DNA from: Usnea hakonensis
Taxonomy: Eukaryota; Ascomycota; Lecanoromycetes; Lecanorales; Parmeliaceae
Assembly: GCA_013423325.1 (NCBI GenBank)
Contig: BLJB01000090.1
Coordinates: forward strand, 1 to 64,000
DNA length: 64,000 bases
Direction of reading: 5' to 3'
In this document: positions 43,489 to 54,178 of the stretch, one piece after another
Layout of the letters: every line of letters begins with the position of its first letter
Numbering within the stretch: the first letter of the stretch is position 1
Position numbers and translations under genes: made by a program
Notes under the pieces: generated by a model
Told to the model about the DNA's origin: nothing
The model's input: the letters and a program-made list of their open reading frames with translations, nothing else
Database searches by the model: none

Positions 43489-43721
43489 TGGTGTGTATCA
43501 TGGCTTTGAATCTCTTCGGGCGGCTGATCGATTTTCTGGTTACACGCGTTTGTTTTGAAAAATGGGAGACATTTCTCGTCACTGTTATCATGTCTTACAT
43601 CAGCGTTCAGCGAGGATACCCCACGATTTATTGGAGAAGAAATATTTGAACGCCCCAATCCTAGGTGCCTTCCAAGACTTCGCCACATAGTACAGATATT
43701 ACATATTGTTCATCAGAGTCC

Positions 43722-45684
43722 CTAGTCTCTCATCGCTCTCTTCCAGATACCGGCAACTGCTGCTCCAACCGCGACGACCGCACCGCCCACAGCCCACCAC
43801 CGCACCCAATCAACCTCTTCCTCCCCGTCCAGCCCCTTGGGCAGCGCTCCGCCAGGCCACAAAGCCGCTTCCGCGACGCGAACAAATGCCTCACTGATGC
43901 TACCCCACGTGACACTAACATGCAACGGCTTAGCCATGCCCAAGCTAGAAGTATACTCCTCTGGCTGCACATCGCCTCTCTGGGTGGACTTGTCCATGTC
44001 CGCTTTCAAAGCAACGTACAAAGAAGGCATGTCCTCAAGGTGAGCGTGTTGGGAGCGCAGTTGCAGGATGTAGGCGAAAGAGTCCGGATCGGCAGAGTCG
44101 TACGTGTACACCAAAATGTCTGCGGTTGAGAGCTTGGCGCCGTTTTCGAGAATGGCGGGCTCAAGTTCTCCGAGCTCTTCGAGAATGAGGGTGCATTGCT
44201 TCCCGCCTGGTAGTTCCACGCTATTGACGGCTGTTCGGGGCTTGATTGTTGGATGATATGTTGGGCTGAAGGGGCGTGAGAGAAAGGCGTCGAGGAGAGA
44301 AGATTTGCCCGAGCCTGGAGCGCCAAGAATGTAGGCGAGAAGAACGTTGCGTTCTGTCTTCGCAAGTTTCTTACCGCGATGGTTACGTTTGCGAGGTTTG
44401 GTGAGATGTAAAGCGGACGTGGTTTGTCCATTCGGTGGATCGTAGCCTAGGTAGGCAAGGTAGGCAAGGGTAGTCTTTGGGGAGAAGAAGGTCGTCATGC
44501 TCCACTGGGCGAGCCAGCCTTGAAGTGTGATGTAGCCAGCTTCGTTGCGAATAGAAGAGGAGGGAAAATCAGTGGCCGAGTCAGACCATGTCGAGGGTAG
44601 GCCCGGAGTTGCCGCGAAAAGGGAGGTTAATTCTGTGGGTGAGAGACCGCCGTCGTTATCCTTGTCAAAGAGCAGGAAGAGGTCAACGAAGAAGCGATAG
44701 CCAGCTGGTGAGAGTTCTGCGGAGGTATTGGCAGGTACGTCGAACTTGGGCTGGAGGAATGAGGAGTGGAGCGACAGGCTGTTGGAGTAGTGGAATGTGC
44801 GGAGGATGATCCAAATGGTTTCATGGCGGCCTTTTTCCGCGAAGATTTTATTGAGAAGGACGAAACCTTCTTGAGTTATACCTTTCGGAGTTACAGCAGA
44901 GTCAGAATATCTTGAGATGGCTTCTTTGATGTTTTCGACGTCCTCTTCTCGGAGAGACTTGCCGAAGCATTTTGTCTGGAACTCGTGTACCTCTTTGTCA
45001 CTCCAGTAGCCGTCTTGGTCTTTGTCGCAGAGATAAAATACTCGCTCAAGTGCAGACACACAAGCTAGCTTAAGATTCGATTCTTTCGAGTCGAATAGCG
45101 GTGCTATGGGATCCGTGACTGCTTTTTGGCATAGAAAGAAGACCTCGTTGATATTGTGGTGTTCCCTCGCGCTGGTACGGATGCAAGAATCAATCTCCTT
45201 GAATTCGGCCATGACAGGGAGCATCTCATCTTGGACCACTTGGTCGGTGTCGATATTTGCAGAAAGGTCTGACTTGTTGGCGCATAGCACTACGGGCACG
45301 TTTACACCCAATGATCTGAAGTGTGGTAGCCACCAGAGCGCGACTCTTTCATAGCTGTAATGGTCCGAGTAGACGAGCAATATGACATTTGACTTTCGAA
45401 TCTCTTTATCCAAATTGATACGCTCCTGCGGCAGCGCCGAAGTATCCACGATGGTGGTTGTCACATTTTCAGGCGTGCCGATGCTAGGAGGGATGGTGAT
45501 TTGAGGAAGTACGGGCTGGATTTTGTTGGTCACAAAGACATCTTTGACGAGACTCGCTATCAGACTTGATTTACCGGTACCCTCGTCGCCACACAGGCAT
45601 ACACGCACTTCAGGAGATGTTAGTTTGGCCTTCTGCAAATACGTCTGCTTGAATGCCTCTGGTGTTTACATTACCTGTAGCCAT
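43722..45684 (-). CDS. GEM1: Mitochondrial Rho GTPase (Miro)
   Basis: A 10-nt first exon (45675..45684, ATGGCTACAG) and a long second exon (43722..45607) give 631 aa. The splice recreates the conserved start MATVRVCLCGDEGTGKSS. Domains: GTPase 1 with G1 GDEGTGKSS, DTSA in the G3 region and NKSD as G4; two EF-hand loops (DKDQDGYWSDKE and DKDNDGGLSPTE) each with a following helical part; GTPase 2 with GAPGSGKSS but an altered G4; and a C-terminal tail anchor (WWAVGGAVVAVGAAVAGIW) ending in a short basic tail. It sits in the mitochondrial outer membrane and supports mitochondrial inheritance, morphology and ER contact. Convergent with the Roadblock-like gene (233 bp). Confidence 0.93.
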
Positions 45685-46305
45685 AGGTTCAACCCATTGC
45701 TGATACTCAAATGTAAGAGGACCAGGATTTTCCAGGATCAATGCTTTGTCTGATCCGCGCTTCTTATGAGAGCGCGCGTTCTTGCGATAGCCTGGTGTTA
45801 GCAGGCGAGATGGTGCCTGTGGGTGTGGTCAGAGGTGGTTAGTACGAGGCGTGATTCGTTGAGCCGGAAAGATCTCCCGATCGCCCGGGATCAACCCTAG
45901 AGTACGTACTCGTTTTATACCAGGCAAAGTACTAACGGGTAGGCACGAGGCAGCCCGAAACCTTGAATTTATCCCCCCCACATGGGGACGCCAACAACAT
46001 CATCAGTGCATCACAAATCCGATCCTGCAATACCCAAAGTCGAAGCTCTCATTTTTCAGGATCTAATTCACTACTCCCACTACTTTCCTATATATGCTGT
46101 GTATTGACAAAAGCCGAGCGCTTTCTGAGCGCCATCTTTGAGTGTAACGATGTATTTCTAATTCTCAACAGTGCATCATCCCGCAAACGCCATCGCATCC
46201 CAGCTGACGCAGGGTCCCGCCGCTTGGTTTTGGCCTTCAGCGTCAGCTTCAGCTGCACCATGTTGTGAGTATTCGCTGTCCAAAGCGCACATACCCTGTC
46301 TGACC
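45685..46305. promoter_or_regulatory. Divergent region GEM1/creC with a probable GEM1 5'UTR intron
   Basis: On the minus strand a TACTAAC branch site followed by cacccacag lies at about 45822-45845, and a gtacgt donor lies about 100 bp upstream. A 5'UTR intron of GEM1 is therefore likely. The leader exon after it (45675-45821) is open in the GEM1 frame for about 48 codons but has no ATG. Confidence 0.5.
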
Positions 46306-48291
46306 ATGGAGATCCAAAGCGTCCTACCACCACCGCCTCGATACCCTACCACCCAAACTAGTTCAAGCCCCACGACACAAACCAATGGACAAATTTTACC
46401 GGAGATGAGTAACATCCTCACTCATCCCAGTGGTCCCGAATTCCAGCTGTCAGTTGGAGAAGGTCAGAATCACAAAGACCCGTTCGCCCTGCCCTCAAAG
46501 ACTCTCTGACAAGGTGTACAAGGCACATATGTTCTTCAAGACAATCTGCATCTTGCCACACCTCCACCCCATCCCCAAGATGCCCCTATCGCCAACGCCA
46601 ATCCCCTTGCCACAACACCCACACCGCCAAAAGCAGGCATTAAGCTCACACTCTGTGTCACAAGCCCCAGGAAATCGTCACCGCAGCTCTACAGGGTCAA
46701 CACATCGACGAGCACCAGGTCGAACTTAGGAACATACAGTATCAAAGAGAGTGAAACGGAGTCGAGGAGCTCGAATGAAACGAATAGCGTTGGTGCAACT
46801 ACACAATTGCCGTCTAGCAATGCTTCACGGACTCCTGTGTTTGGCGAGAGCAATGTCTTCATGACCCCGATTGCTGGAAAGGAGGGTGTTAAGAGGAAGA
46901 AGCCAAAGACGAACTTGGTGAAGAGCAATTCGCAGTTCATATCGAGGGTCATACCGCATGATTCACTCAATAAGCGTTTACAAGAACATAATCCAGAGGG
47001 TATGTTTGTATTCGCAAATATAGATAGGGCATATCAATGGCTTGATCTATCATCTCCTACTCCCGCCAGGGTACGATTCATGATCTTATCAGTAGATCTA
47101 TTGTTGACCCGGAATGTAGGCACAACCTCTCATGAAGATCCTGTTTGCCAAAGCTCATATGCTATGCCATGACATTAATCCGCTTACCAAAGGTCCGAAC
47201 CATATCGATGTTATAATGGGTGCCTCAACTGGAGATATTGTATGGTTTGAAGCGTATTCTCAGAAATACGTTCGCGTGAATAAGAATGTAAGACACTATG
47301 AGCCAGACTGCCCTTTCCGTGCGCTGATCCGCCGCAGAACATCATCAGCACAGCAGCAGTATCGCAGATTCGATGGCTTCCAGGATCTGAAAACCTCTTT
47401 CTCGCCTCTCATATGGACGGTAGCTTGATAGTTTATGACAAAGAGCGTGACGATGCCGCCTTCGTTCCAGAGTCCAACAGCGCTCCGACTTTCTCTCAAA
47501 CGCCACTCGAACCCGACATCAGACCCTTTCACATCAACAAGTCCGTAAACTCCAAAAATCAAAAGGCGAATCCTGTTGCGTCGTGGAAAATCTCCAACCA
47601 CCGCATCACCGGATTTGACTTTTCTCCTGACAGTCGCCACCTTGCTGTCGTCTCCGAAGATGGATCTTTGCGCATAATCGATTATCTCAAAGAACAGCTT
47701 ACGGATCTTTACCCCTCCTACTATGGTGCCTTCAACTGTGTATGCTGGTCACCTGATGGCAAATACGTCCTGACAGGGGGCCAGGATGATCTGGTATCCG
47801 TCTGGTCCCTCGCGGAGCGGCGCATTGTCGCCCGCTGCCCGGGCCACCACAGCTGGGTTACCGCAGTCGCGTTCGACCCATGGCGCTGCGACCATCGCAA
47901 TTACCGCTTTGGCAGCGTAGGCGAGGACCGCAGACTACTGCTCTGGGACTTCAACGTTGGCATGCTGAGGCGGCCGAAAGCAGCTTCGATCCGCAAGAGG
48001 GCGAGTGTTTCGTCGAATGTTCCCATTGGACGGAATCGTACCGAGAGCCATGCGACGAACCGGCTTAGATCGACGTCCAGTTTGGATGACGACGGTGTTG
48101 ACGCGGATGAATTGGTCGAGCATGAGGTTGAGAGCAGGACGGTGACTGCAGAGCTACCGCCTGTGATGTCGAAGGTGATTGATGAGCATCCATTGAGCTG
48201 GGTTGGTTTCGAGGAGGAATGTATTATTACCGCATGTGTAGAGGGACATGTAAGGGTTTGGAAACGACCTCAGGATGGGTTGAGCGCATGA
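46306..48291 (+). CDS. creC: CreC-like WD40 protein of carbon catabolite repression
   Basis: Exons 46306..46462, 46523..47070, 47120..47287 and 47338..48291; phases close to 608 aa. The N-terminus is Pro-rich (SVLPPPPRYPTT). RKKPKTNLVKSNSQFISRV and MFVFANIDRAYQWLDLSSP are hallmarks of the CreC/DMR-N9 group. WD repeats follow: DIVWFEAYSQKYVRVNKN, then SENLFLASHMDGSLIVYDK, DFSPDSRHLAVVSEDGSLRI, CVCWSPDGKYVLTGGQDD and FGSVGEDRRLLLWDF, with a last blade at the C-terminus (CVEGHVRVWK). In Aspergillus CreC forms a complex with the deubiquitinase CreB and stabilises it; it acts in carbon repression. The creD homologue follows on the same strand. Confidence 0.93.
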
Positions 48292-49444
48292 CACTGGACC
48301 TGTACTTACGCCTGCCTACTTTGGACAAGTATCGAGAAAAGCTGAGCATTGGATTCCTGTTATTTCCGGCCGCATATTTCGGACCGAAGCATTTCCATCG
48401 TCCCGTGGGCCGGAAATTGTTTTTAGTCCAGCATATCATCCTGTCATGATGTACGGACGTATGCATATGCATGACTGCTGTTATTATTTTTGGATATGAC
48501 AAATGACTCAGTGACCACATCCAAAAAAAAGGCCAACATAAATCTTGATGCCATCTTCAGCGCAATATTATTATTGTGGTCTAAACAGGAAAGTCAATCA
48601 AGGGCACAACAGGTGTTATTCCCCTTACTTCTCCTCTGAATTCTGAGTACTCACTGTACCTTAAAGTGATCAAAGTAAGGTAGGTAAGGTAAGGTAAGCG
48701 GGAGCGGAGCACGTGCTGTTTCGTTTTATGCACCCCGCTGTAATTAAAAGTCTGCACTGGGTACGAGGGTAGTAGCCGAGCTGGAATGCCGGGGGTTTCC
48801 GATAAGGGGGAAAAAAAATAAACAAAAAAGAATTCGATGATACTGAGCTATTGACATTTTCAATTGATTTCTTTATTTCCAATCATCCAATTTTTTACCT
48901 TTTCACCCTTTCCATATTCATCAATAATAAACAATTTGATGATGCTTTCATGGGCTCCATTACGCCACTACTCTACCTTAGGCCTTAGATAAGTCAATCA
49001 ACTCATGTATGAGAGCGGCTGCGGCAGCTTACTTGACTTGCCGCTTGCGAGTTGCTCTCTCTTTGTTCCAACTCTTGAGTAGTGTGTGATGGCTGAGATA
49101 CTCACCGACTCATGACCTATCCTCCCTTCCTTCTACCCATTGCCGTCCCACAATTGCCTCTAGGAATTGAACGCTCTTCGCTTTCATACGTTCCATTGTC
49201 GTTGCTGCTTCTACTCTCGTTGTCGAGACTGTAAACATATCCTGCCAGTCCTTACTCGTGCGGAATTCGTCCGCCTAAATTATCTTTTTCTCCGGCACGC
49301 TGTTTTTCATTGGTATGTGTGCTTTCTCATGTGCTCTGCTCAGTCTTGCCTCGTTCTTGAAATGTCGTGGTCATTGACTTGCCGCAACTACCGTCAGCCC
49401 AGATATGAGAACGTGCTGACCGAAAGCAGGCGTTAAAAAATTCA
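48292..49444. other. Intergenic between creC and creD, with GGTAA tandem
   Basis: About 1.15 kb. A short taaggtaggtaaggtaag tandem lies at 48675-48698. An A-run lies at 48809-48830, and a long AT-rich leader before creD. No gene supported. Confidence 0.5.
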
Positions 49445-51342
49445 ATGGCACCCAGTTTTTTCGGAAGTAGCAGCAGAGATACGAGCAGCAGCGTCAAATA
49501 CTTCGAGATTAGGTGATTGTACATCTATACCGAGTCACTGAGGCCCCTGCTAATCCTCGTTCATGAATCCAGGCTCAATGAAAGCAACTTGATACTACGA
49601 GGAACCGAATACGAAGCCTCCAGTGTGGTCCTCAAAGGAACACTCGTCCTTTGCCTTTCCGAACCTATACGCGTACAAGGAATAAGACTTCGTTTTACGG
49701 GCGAGAGGCGCCTTGGGTCAGCCTAGAGCACAGACACGCAGGGCGAACAGAAGATGCTGACTTGCTTGGTAGCTGGTACCAACCGACCGGGTCCGGAGCG
49801 AGCGCTATCAAGTACGAGGAAGAGTTTCTGAGACATACATGGGACTTCCAGAACAGTGGCAAACGATCTTCCGAAACGCTCCCGGCTGGGAACTACGAAT
49901 ACCCTTTCGACTTGATTATACCAGGATCGACTCCAGAAAGCGTAGAAGGCATGACGGATACGTGGCTTGTGTACCGCCTGAAAGCTACAATCGAAAGAGG
50001 CATGCTGCAGCAAAATTCTGTGTCTCGGAAGCCAGTTCGCATCATTAGAACACTCGACACAGCGGCGCTTGAGCTGGCTCATGCAATGGTGACACACAAT
50101 GGAGAGACAATGAGATTGCAGTCAGCCACTAACGTTCAATAGTCTGTCGAAAATATCTGGCCGGAAAAGGTCAACTACTCTCTCAGTACACCGACGAAGG
50201 CTGTGATTTTTGGTACTACCGTTCAAGTCGACTTTAGATTGATACCTCTGCTGAAAGGACTTACAATTGGAAAGATAACTACGGAGTTAAACGAGAGACA
50301 GGAGATGATCATAAAGGGGCCTCGTACACCAAAGAAGAGTCGTCAGACTACCCGGATCATTGTGAAAGACGAGCACCATCTCCCGAATGATGTCGAGGCT
50401 GAGGACATCAATGGACAAGAGGGCTTTGTGTTCTCCAGAACCCTCGCTCTGCCACAAAGTTTAAAGAAGTGTCTACAATCGGTAGATGCCCTCGGGATCA
50501 GGATTCGCCATAATCTGAATTTCAACGTTCAGATGCATAACCCGGATGGCCACGTTTCAGAAGTGGGTACCAATTGCAGATGGGCAAGAAAATGTACTGA
50601 TAAACAACAGCTGCATGCAACACTTCCACTATCTGTCTTTATTTCGCCGAATATGCCCATTGATGACAACAATAATCTGGTAAACCAAGGGCCGCAATAT
50701 ATGAACGCTTCCGCAGCTCTCGATGATCTTACACCACCGCAGTACGGGGAGCACCAGTTCGATCAACTCTACAGCGACATCGACCCGAGCGGCTACATGA
50801 CGCCTGCCGGAGGTGCCAGTGGAAGGGGCACTCCTTTCCAGTCGCGAAGTCGAAGCGTTTCGGCCGAAAACCTAGCATCGATGGATGGAGTGGCGTCGAG
50901 TGATTTTGGCGCAAGCGTACTACAGTCTCGTCTGACCAACCTCGATGTAGTGGGCTTTAATCGCCCTGTACGAGACCGCTCGCAATTGTCGACTTCTGGT
51001 GACGGTACAGAACCTAGCAGCCTCGAGAATGCAGGCGTGTATGACACAGGTACGCCACAAGACTCTCTGCCCCGCAGCGGTGGCTACTTTGGGCAAATTG
51101 GGGGCAGCGCGAGCGGACAAAGCACTAGCATCAGCGTCCCCGTATCCCGACGAGTATCGGAAGAGGATGAAGTGACTTCTGGTCCAATGACACCTCAGCA
51201 CATCGAATTCAGTGCGGAAAGCTTGGCGAAAGTTCCAAGTTATACGACAGCGTTACGAACGAATCCGAGGACATTGGTCAACGACGGTCTACCGACTTAT
51301 CAAAGTGCTACCCGTCCAACCCAAGTCCCGGCAATGCCATAG
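49445..51342 (+). CDS. creD: CreD-like arrestin-related ubiquitin-ligase adaptor
   Basis: Exons 49445..49512, 49573..49716, 49773..50088 and 50143..51342 (phases 2, 2, 0) encode 575 aa. Arrestin N-domain: FEIRLNESNLILRGTEYEAS, VLKGTLVLCLSEPIRVQGI, LRFTGERRLGWYQPTG and GNYEYPFDLIIPG. Arrestin C-domain: SVENIWPEKVNYSLSTPTKA, FGTTVQVDFRLIPLLKGL. The tail is Ser-rich with PPQYGE and GLPTYQSA, PY-type motifs that bind WW domains of Rsp5/HulA-type HECT ligases. In Aspergillus CreD recruits HulA and opposes CreB/CreC in carbon repression and permease turnover. Start chosen because the 68-nt first exon alone restores the conserved N-terminal strand. Confidence 0.93.
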
Positions 51343-51990
51343 CGGTTGAGCCAGGGTCACGTTTGTCAAGCTACCAGAGAGCGCCTTGCGAGGAGTTGCA
51401 TCCAAGGGTGACAATGGGATTTCTCTTGGAGGAGAAGACGAATAATCACGACGTTTTGCATATGAGGCTGTTGTGTTGGTTTAAAACAAGATTACCTGCT
51501 TCATTATCATGGTGGAGAAGGTCATTTATTGCATAGCCGGCGGGTTTGCGGGCATGTATGTTGTATTAGCGAAGATTCCCCTCTGCATGCATTGGATTTC
51601 GTACATAAGCATTATAGAGCAATATCAGATTCAAATATCGACTCTTATTCAAATCGCGTTGAATTGTGATAATTATTATCTACGTACTTACATTGAGACC
51701 GTTTTGGTCCATGTGATCGTTTTCTGATTAGATCTCTCATGCATGATGACGTCTAGCCGATATGAAGGGTTCCTGCTAGTACCTGGTTTTCCAACTATAT
51801 AGAAGCGCTTTGCCATTGCCTCCGCAGTGATTTTTAAAAATTGTCGGACTCAACAGCGAAGAGAGTTGTACGTCTGTTTGAAGAAGACAGTAGCCTTACA
51901 GATCTACTCAGTTGAGCACAGACAACCACTCGCTCTATCGTCTTAGTCCTAAAGCCCAAGACGCAATCCACGTCAACAAGGGCAACCACA
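51343..51990. other. Intergenic between creD and the SLM1-like gene
   Basis: 648 bp; no gene, repeat or RNA seen. Confidence 0.4.
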
Positions 51991-53681
51991 ATGTCCGGAG
52001 GCCAGAGCCTACCGCACAGGAGCACTGGAGGTTCTCTTTCTGATGATGAAGCTGTGCCTGACGTGGATCCTAGCGATGTTTGTTGCTCCTTAGAATTAGA
52101 TCTAGTTTGTGATGCAATCTTGCTAACATGGTCGGAGGTCAGACATCCAGCTTGCTCCTTGAGAGACTTCAAGCCTACAAGCACGCTGTTGGATATCTGG
52201 AGAACTACGTCACCGAGACAGAGAAGGTGCACAAGGCACATGCAAAGGAATACGAGAAGGTTCTGAAGGTATAGACAACTCTCAAGACCATTGGATCAGG
52301 CCGTGCTTATTTGGCTGCAGACAGTCTCAAGCCCATTGAAAGAGGGACATCATTTTGATCAGAATCTGGGTGGGATTGCCGGTCTTTTCGAGAGCATCCG
52401 GTCCAATACTCAGGTGGGAATATTGAGGGATCATCCACAAGATAGCGCTCACTATGACTATAGGGCATTGCCAATGCTCATATGGAGACGGAGAAGAATC
52501 TCAAGGGCTCAGTCTTGCCAATCCTCGGACGTTTACATGCCGAGATCAAAAATAAGAACAAGGAGTTGACCAAAGGCGCTGCCAAGGGTTCAAAGGAAGT
52601 CGACAAGACACGGAACATAACTCAGAAGCATATCGAGCTCCTGGGCCAGCACAGCGCCTCATTCGCTTCGTCTGGTGGAAAGATCGAAGCTTCAAACGAC
52701 CCCTACATTCTTCAACGTGGTGTGAACCATCGTCTCCACAATCAAGTATTGGAAGAAAATAACAATCGCGATGACTTGCTTGCAGTGCAAGACTCGTTCA
52801 TGCAATTTGAAGCCCATGTCATCCAAACAATCCAACAAGCTATGTCTGCGTTCCTCCAATGCGTCTCTGGACAATCCGAGAGAGAAAAGGCTATGTACTC
52901 CGACATCATCTCTACAGCTCAACGGATTCCCCCTGATTTCGAATTCAAGGGCTTTGTTCACCGCAACAGTAACATTTTGATAGACCCGTCTGCGCCCAAG
53001 CGGTCCTTATCTAATATATCCTACCCTAATCAGAATCACGCCTCCACCAAGCCGCTCATTGCTGGTTCGCTGGAGCGCAAATCTCGAGCGGCACTCAAGG
53101 GCTACAGCGCTGGCTACTACGTCGTCACACCCTCTAAGTACTTGCACGAGTTTAAAGACGATGACGACTTCAAAAGGGATCCCGTTCCTGAGCTCTCTCT
53201 TTACCTTCCAGATTGCATAGTTGGCGGCATCGACGGTGAGAAATTCAACGTGAAGGGCAAGGACGCCTCCAAGGGCAAGGTGGGCTCCAAACTCGCCATG
53301 AGTCATGAGTTGGCCTTCCGGGCCAAGTCACCCGCCGATGCCGAGAAATGGTGGACTACCATTCGTGAAGCATCTGGACAAGGTGCTGCTAGTAGCTCCA
53401 TGCCTTCGAGTCCTGTTGAAAGTAGAAATGTGTCAGGGCAACAACCGCCGCCTCAGTATCAGGAAACAAAGCAGCATCCTACGCAAATTCAGCAACCAGC
53501 TCTGGTGCAAACCCAAGGCCTGCCCCAACAGGCAAGTGGATACCAGGGCGCATCGATTGCGCCAGGTGCCGGGACAGTATCCGGTTACGATCAAATGAAC
53601 CGCGAGATAGGGTCTGCAGGATACAGTCCTGCTACTGAAGGTCCAAAATCCGGGGTGGAGAGAGCGCCTGGACAATATTGA
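51991..53681 (+). CDS. SLM1: SLM1/SLM2-type PH-domain protein (eisosome/TORC2)
   Basis: Exons 51991..52077, 52143..52268, 52321..52413 and 52464..53681, all phase 0 introns, encode 507 aa. A short acidic N-terminus is followed by an F-BAR-like helical region (LLLERLQAYKHAVGYLENYV, EKNLKGSVLPILGRLHAEI, ELLGQHSASF and the long helix to about 250). A PH domain follows at about 298-405 (AGSLERKSRAALKGYSAGYY, PELSLYLPDCIV, FRAKSPADAEKWWTTIREA). The tail is Gln/Pro-rich. These proteins bind PI(4,5)P2, sit at plasma-membrane eisosomes and relay stress to TORC2 and calcineurin. Four small, well-formed introns support the start at 51991. Confidence 0.9.
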
Positions 53682-54178
53682 CAGGTCTGATCTGGTGGTT
53701 GATTTGGCCCACGCTGTTGTTTTCGGTAGCAGAACAATCTCTGCACTCTGTTCCATACACCTGGCGAATTATATACATTTCACAGCTCGCCTCTGGGCAT
53801 GCGCGCTTACGTTACGAAAATATTGGCAACATTCTAAAACGAAGCGATGAAGGCGGAGTTACCTATTACGGAGTACATGTATCTTACAATTCACCCCTTT
53901 CTTTGGCCTGTTGTAGAGCCTCCGGGTTCGGTACATAGTTAATCCGGCCCAGCGGGTCAAAGAAGTTGGACAGGATTGGTTACTTTGACCTCATGGTTCA
54001 TATCGACGAGTAGGATATGGCTATCTATTATCAGTCGGAGTGCCTTCATTGTACAACATATTATTATCCCAATACCCTAATGACTCTCTGTTTTAATCTG
54101 AATGCCATACTATCAGCACCTATTATCACTTTGCTGCGCCCTTGACGCTATTAGCCATTCACATTCTTGGACTTCATC
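53682..54178. other. Intergenic between the SLM1-like and Zds genes
   Basis: 497 bp; nothing recognised. Confidence 0.4.

Noticed and set aside
46171..46305. Upstream extension of the creC first exon
   Set aside because: In-frame but starts without a supported ATG; the Met at 46306 matches the Pro-rich CreC start.
48675..48698. GGTAA tandem as a possible telomeric repeat
   Set aside because: The unit is not TTAGGG and is only a few copies; treated as simple repeat.
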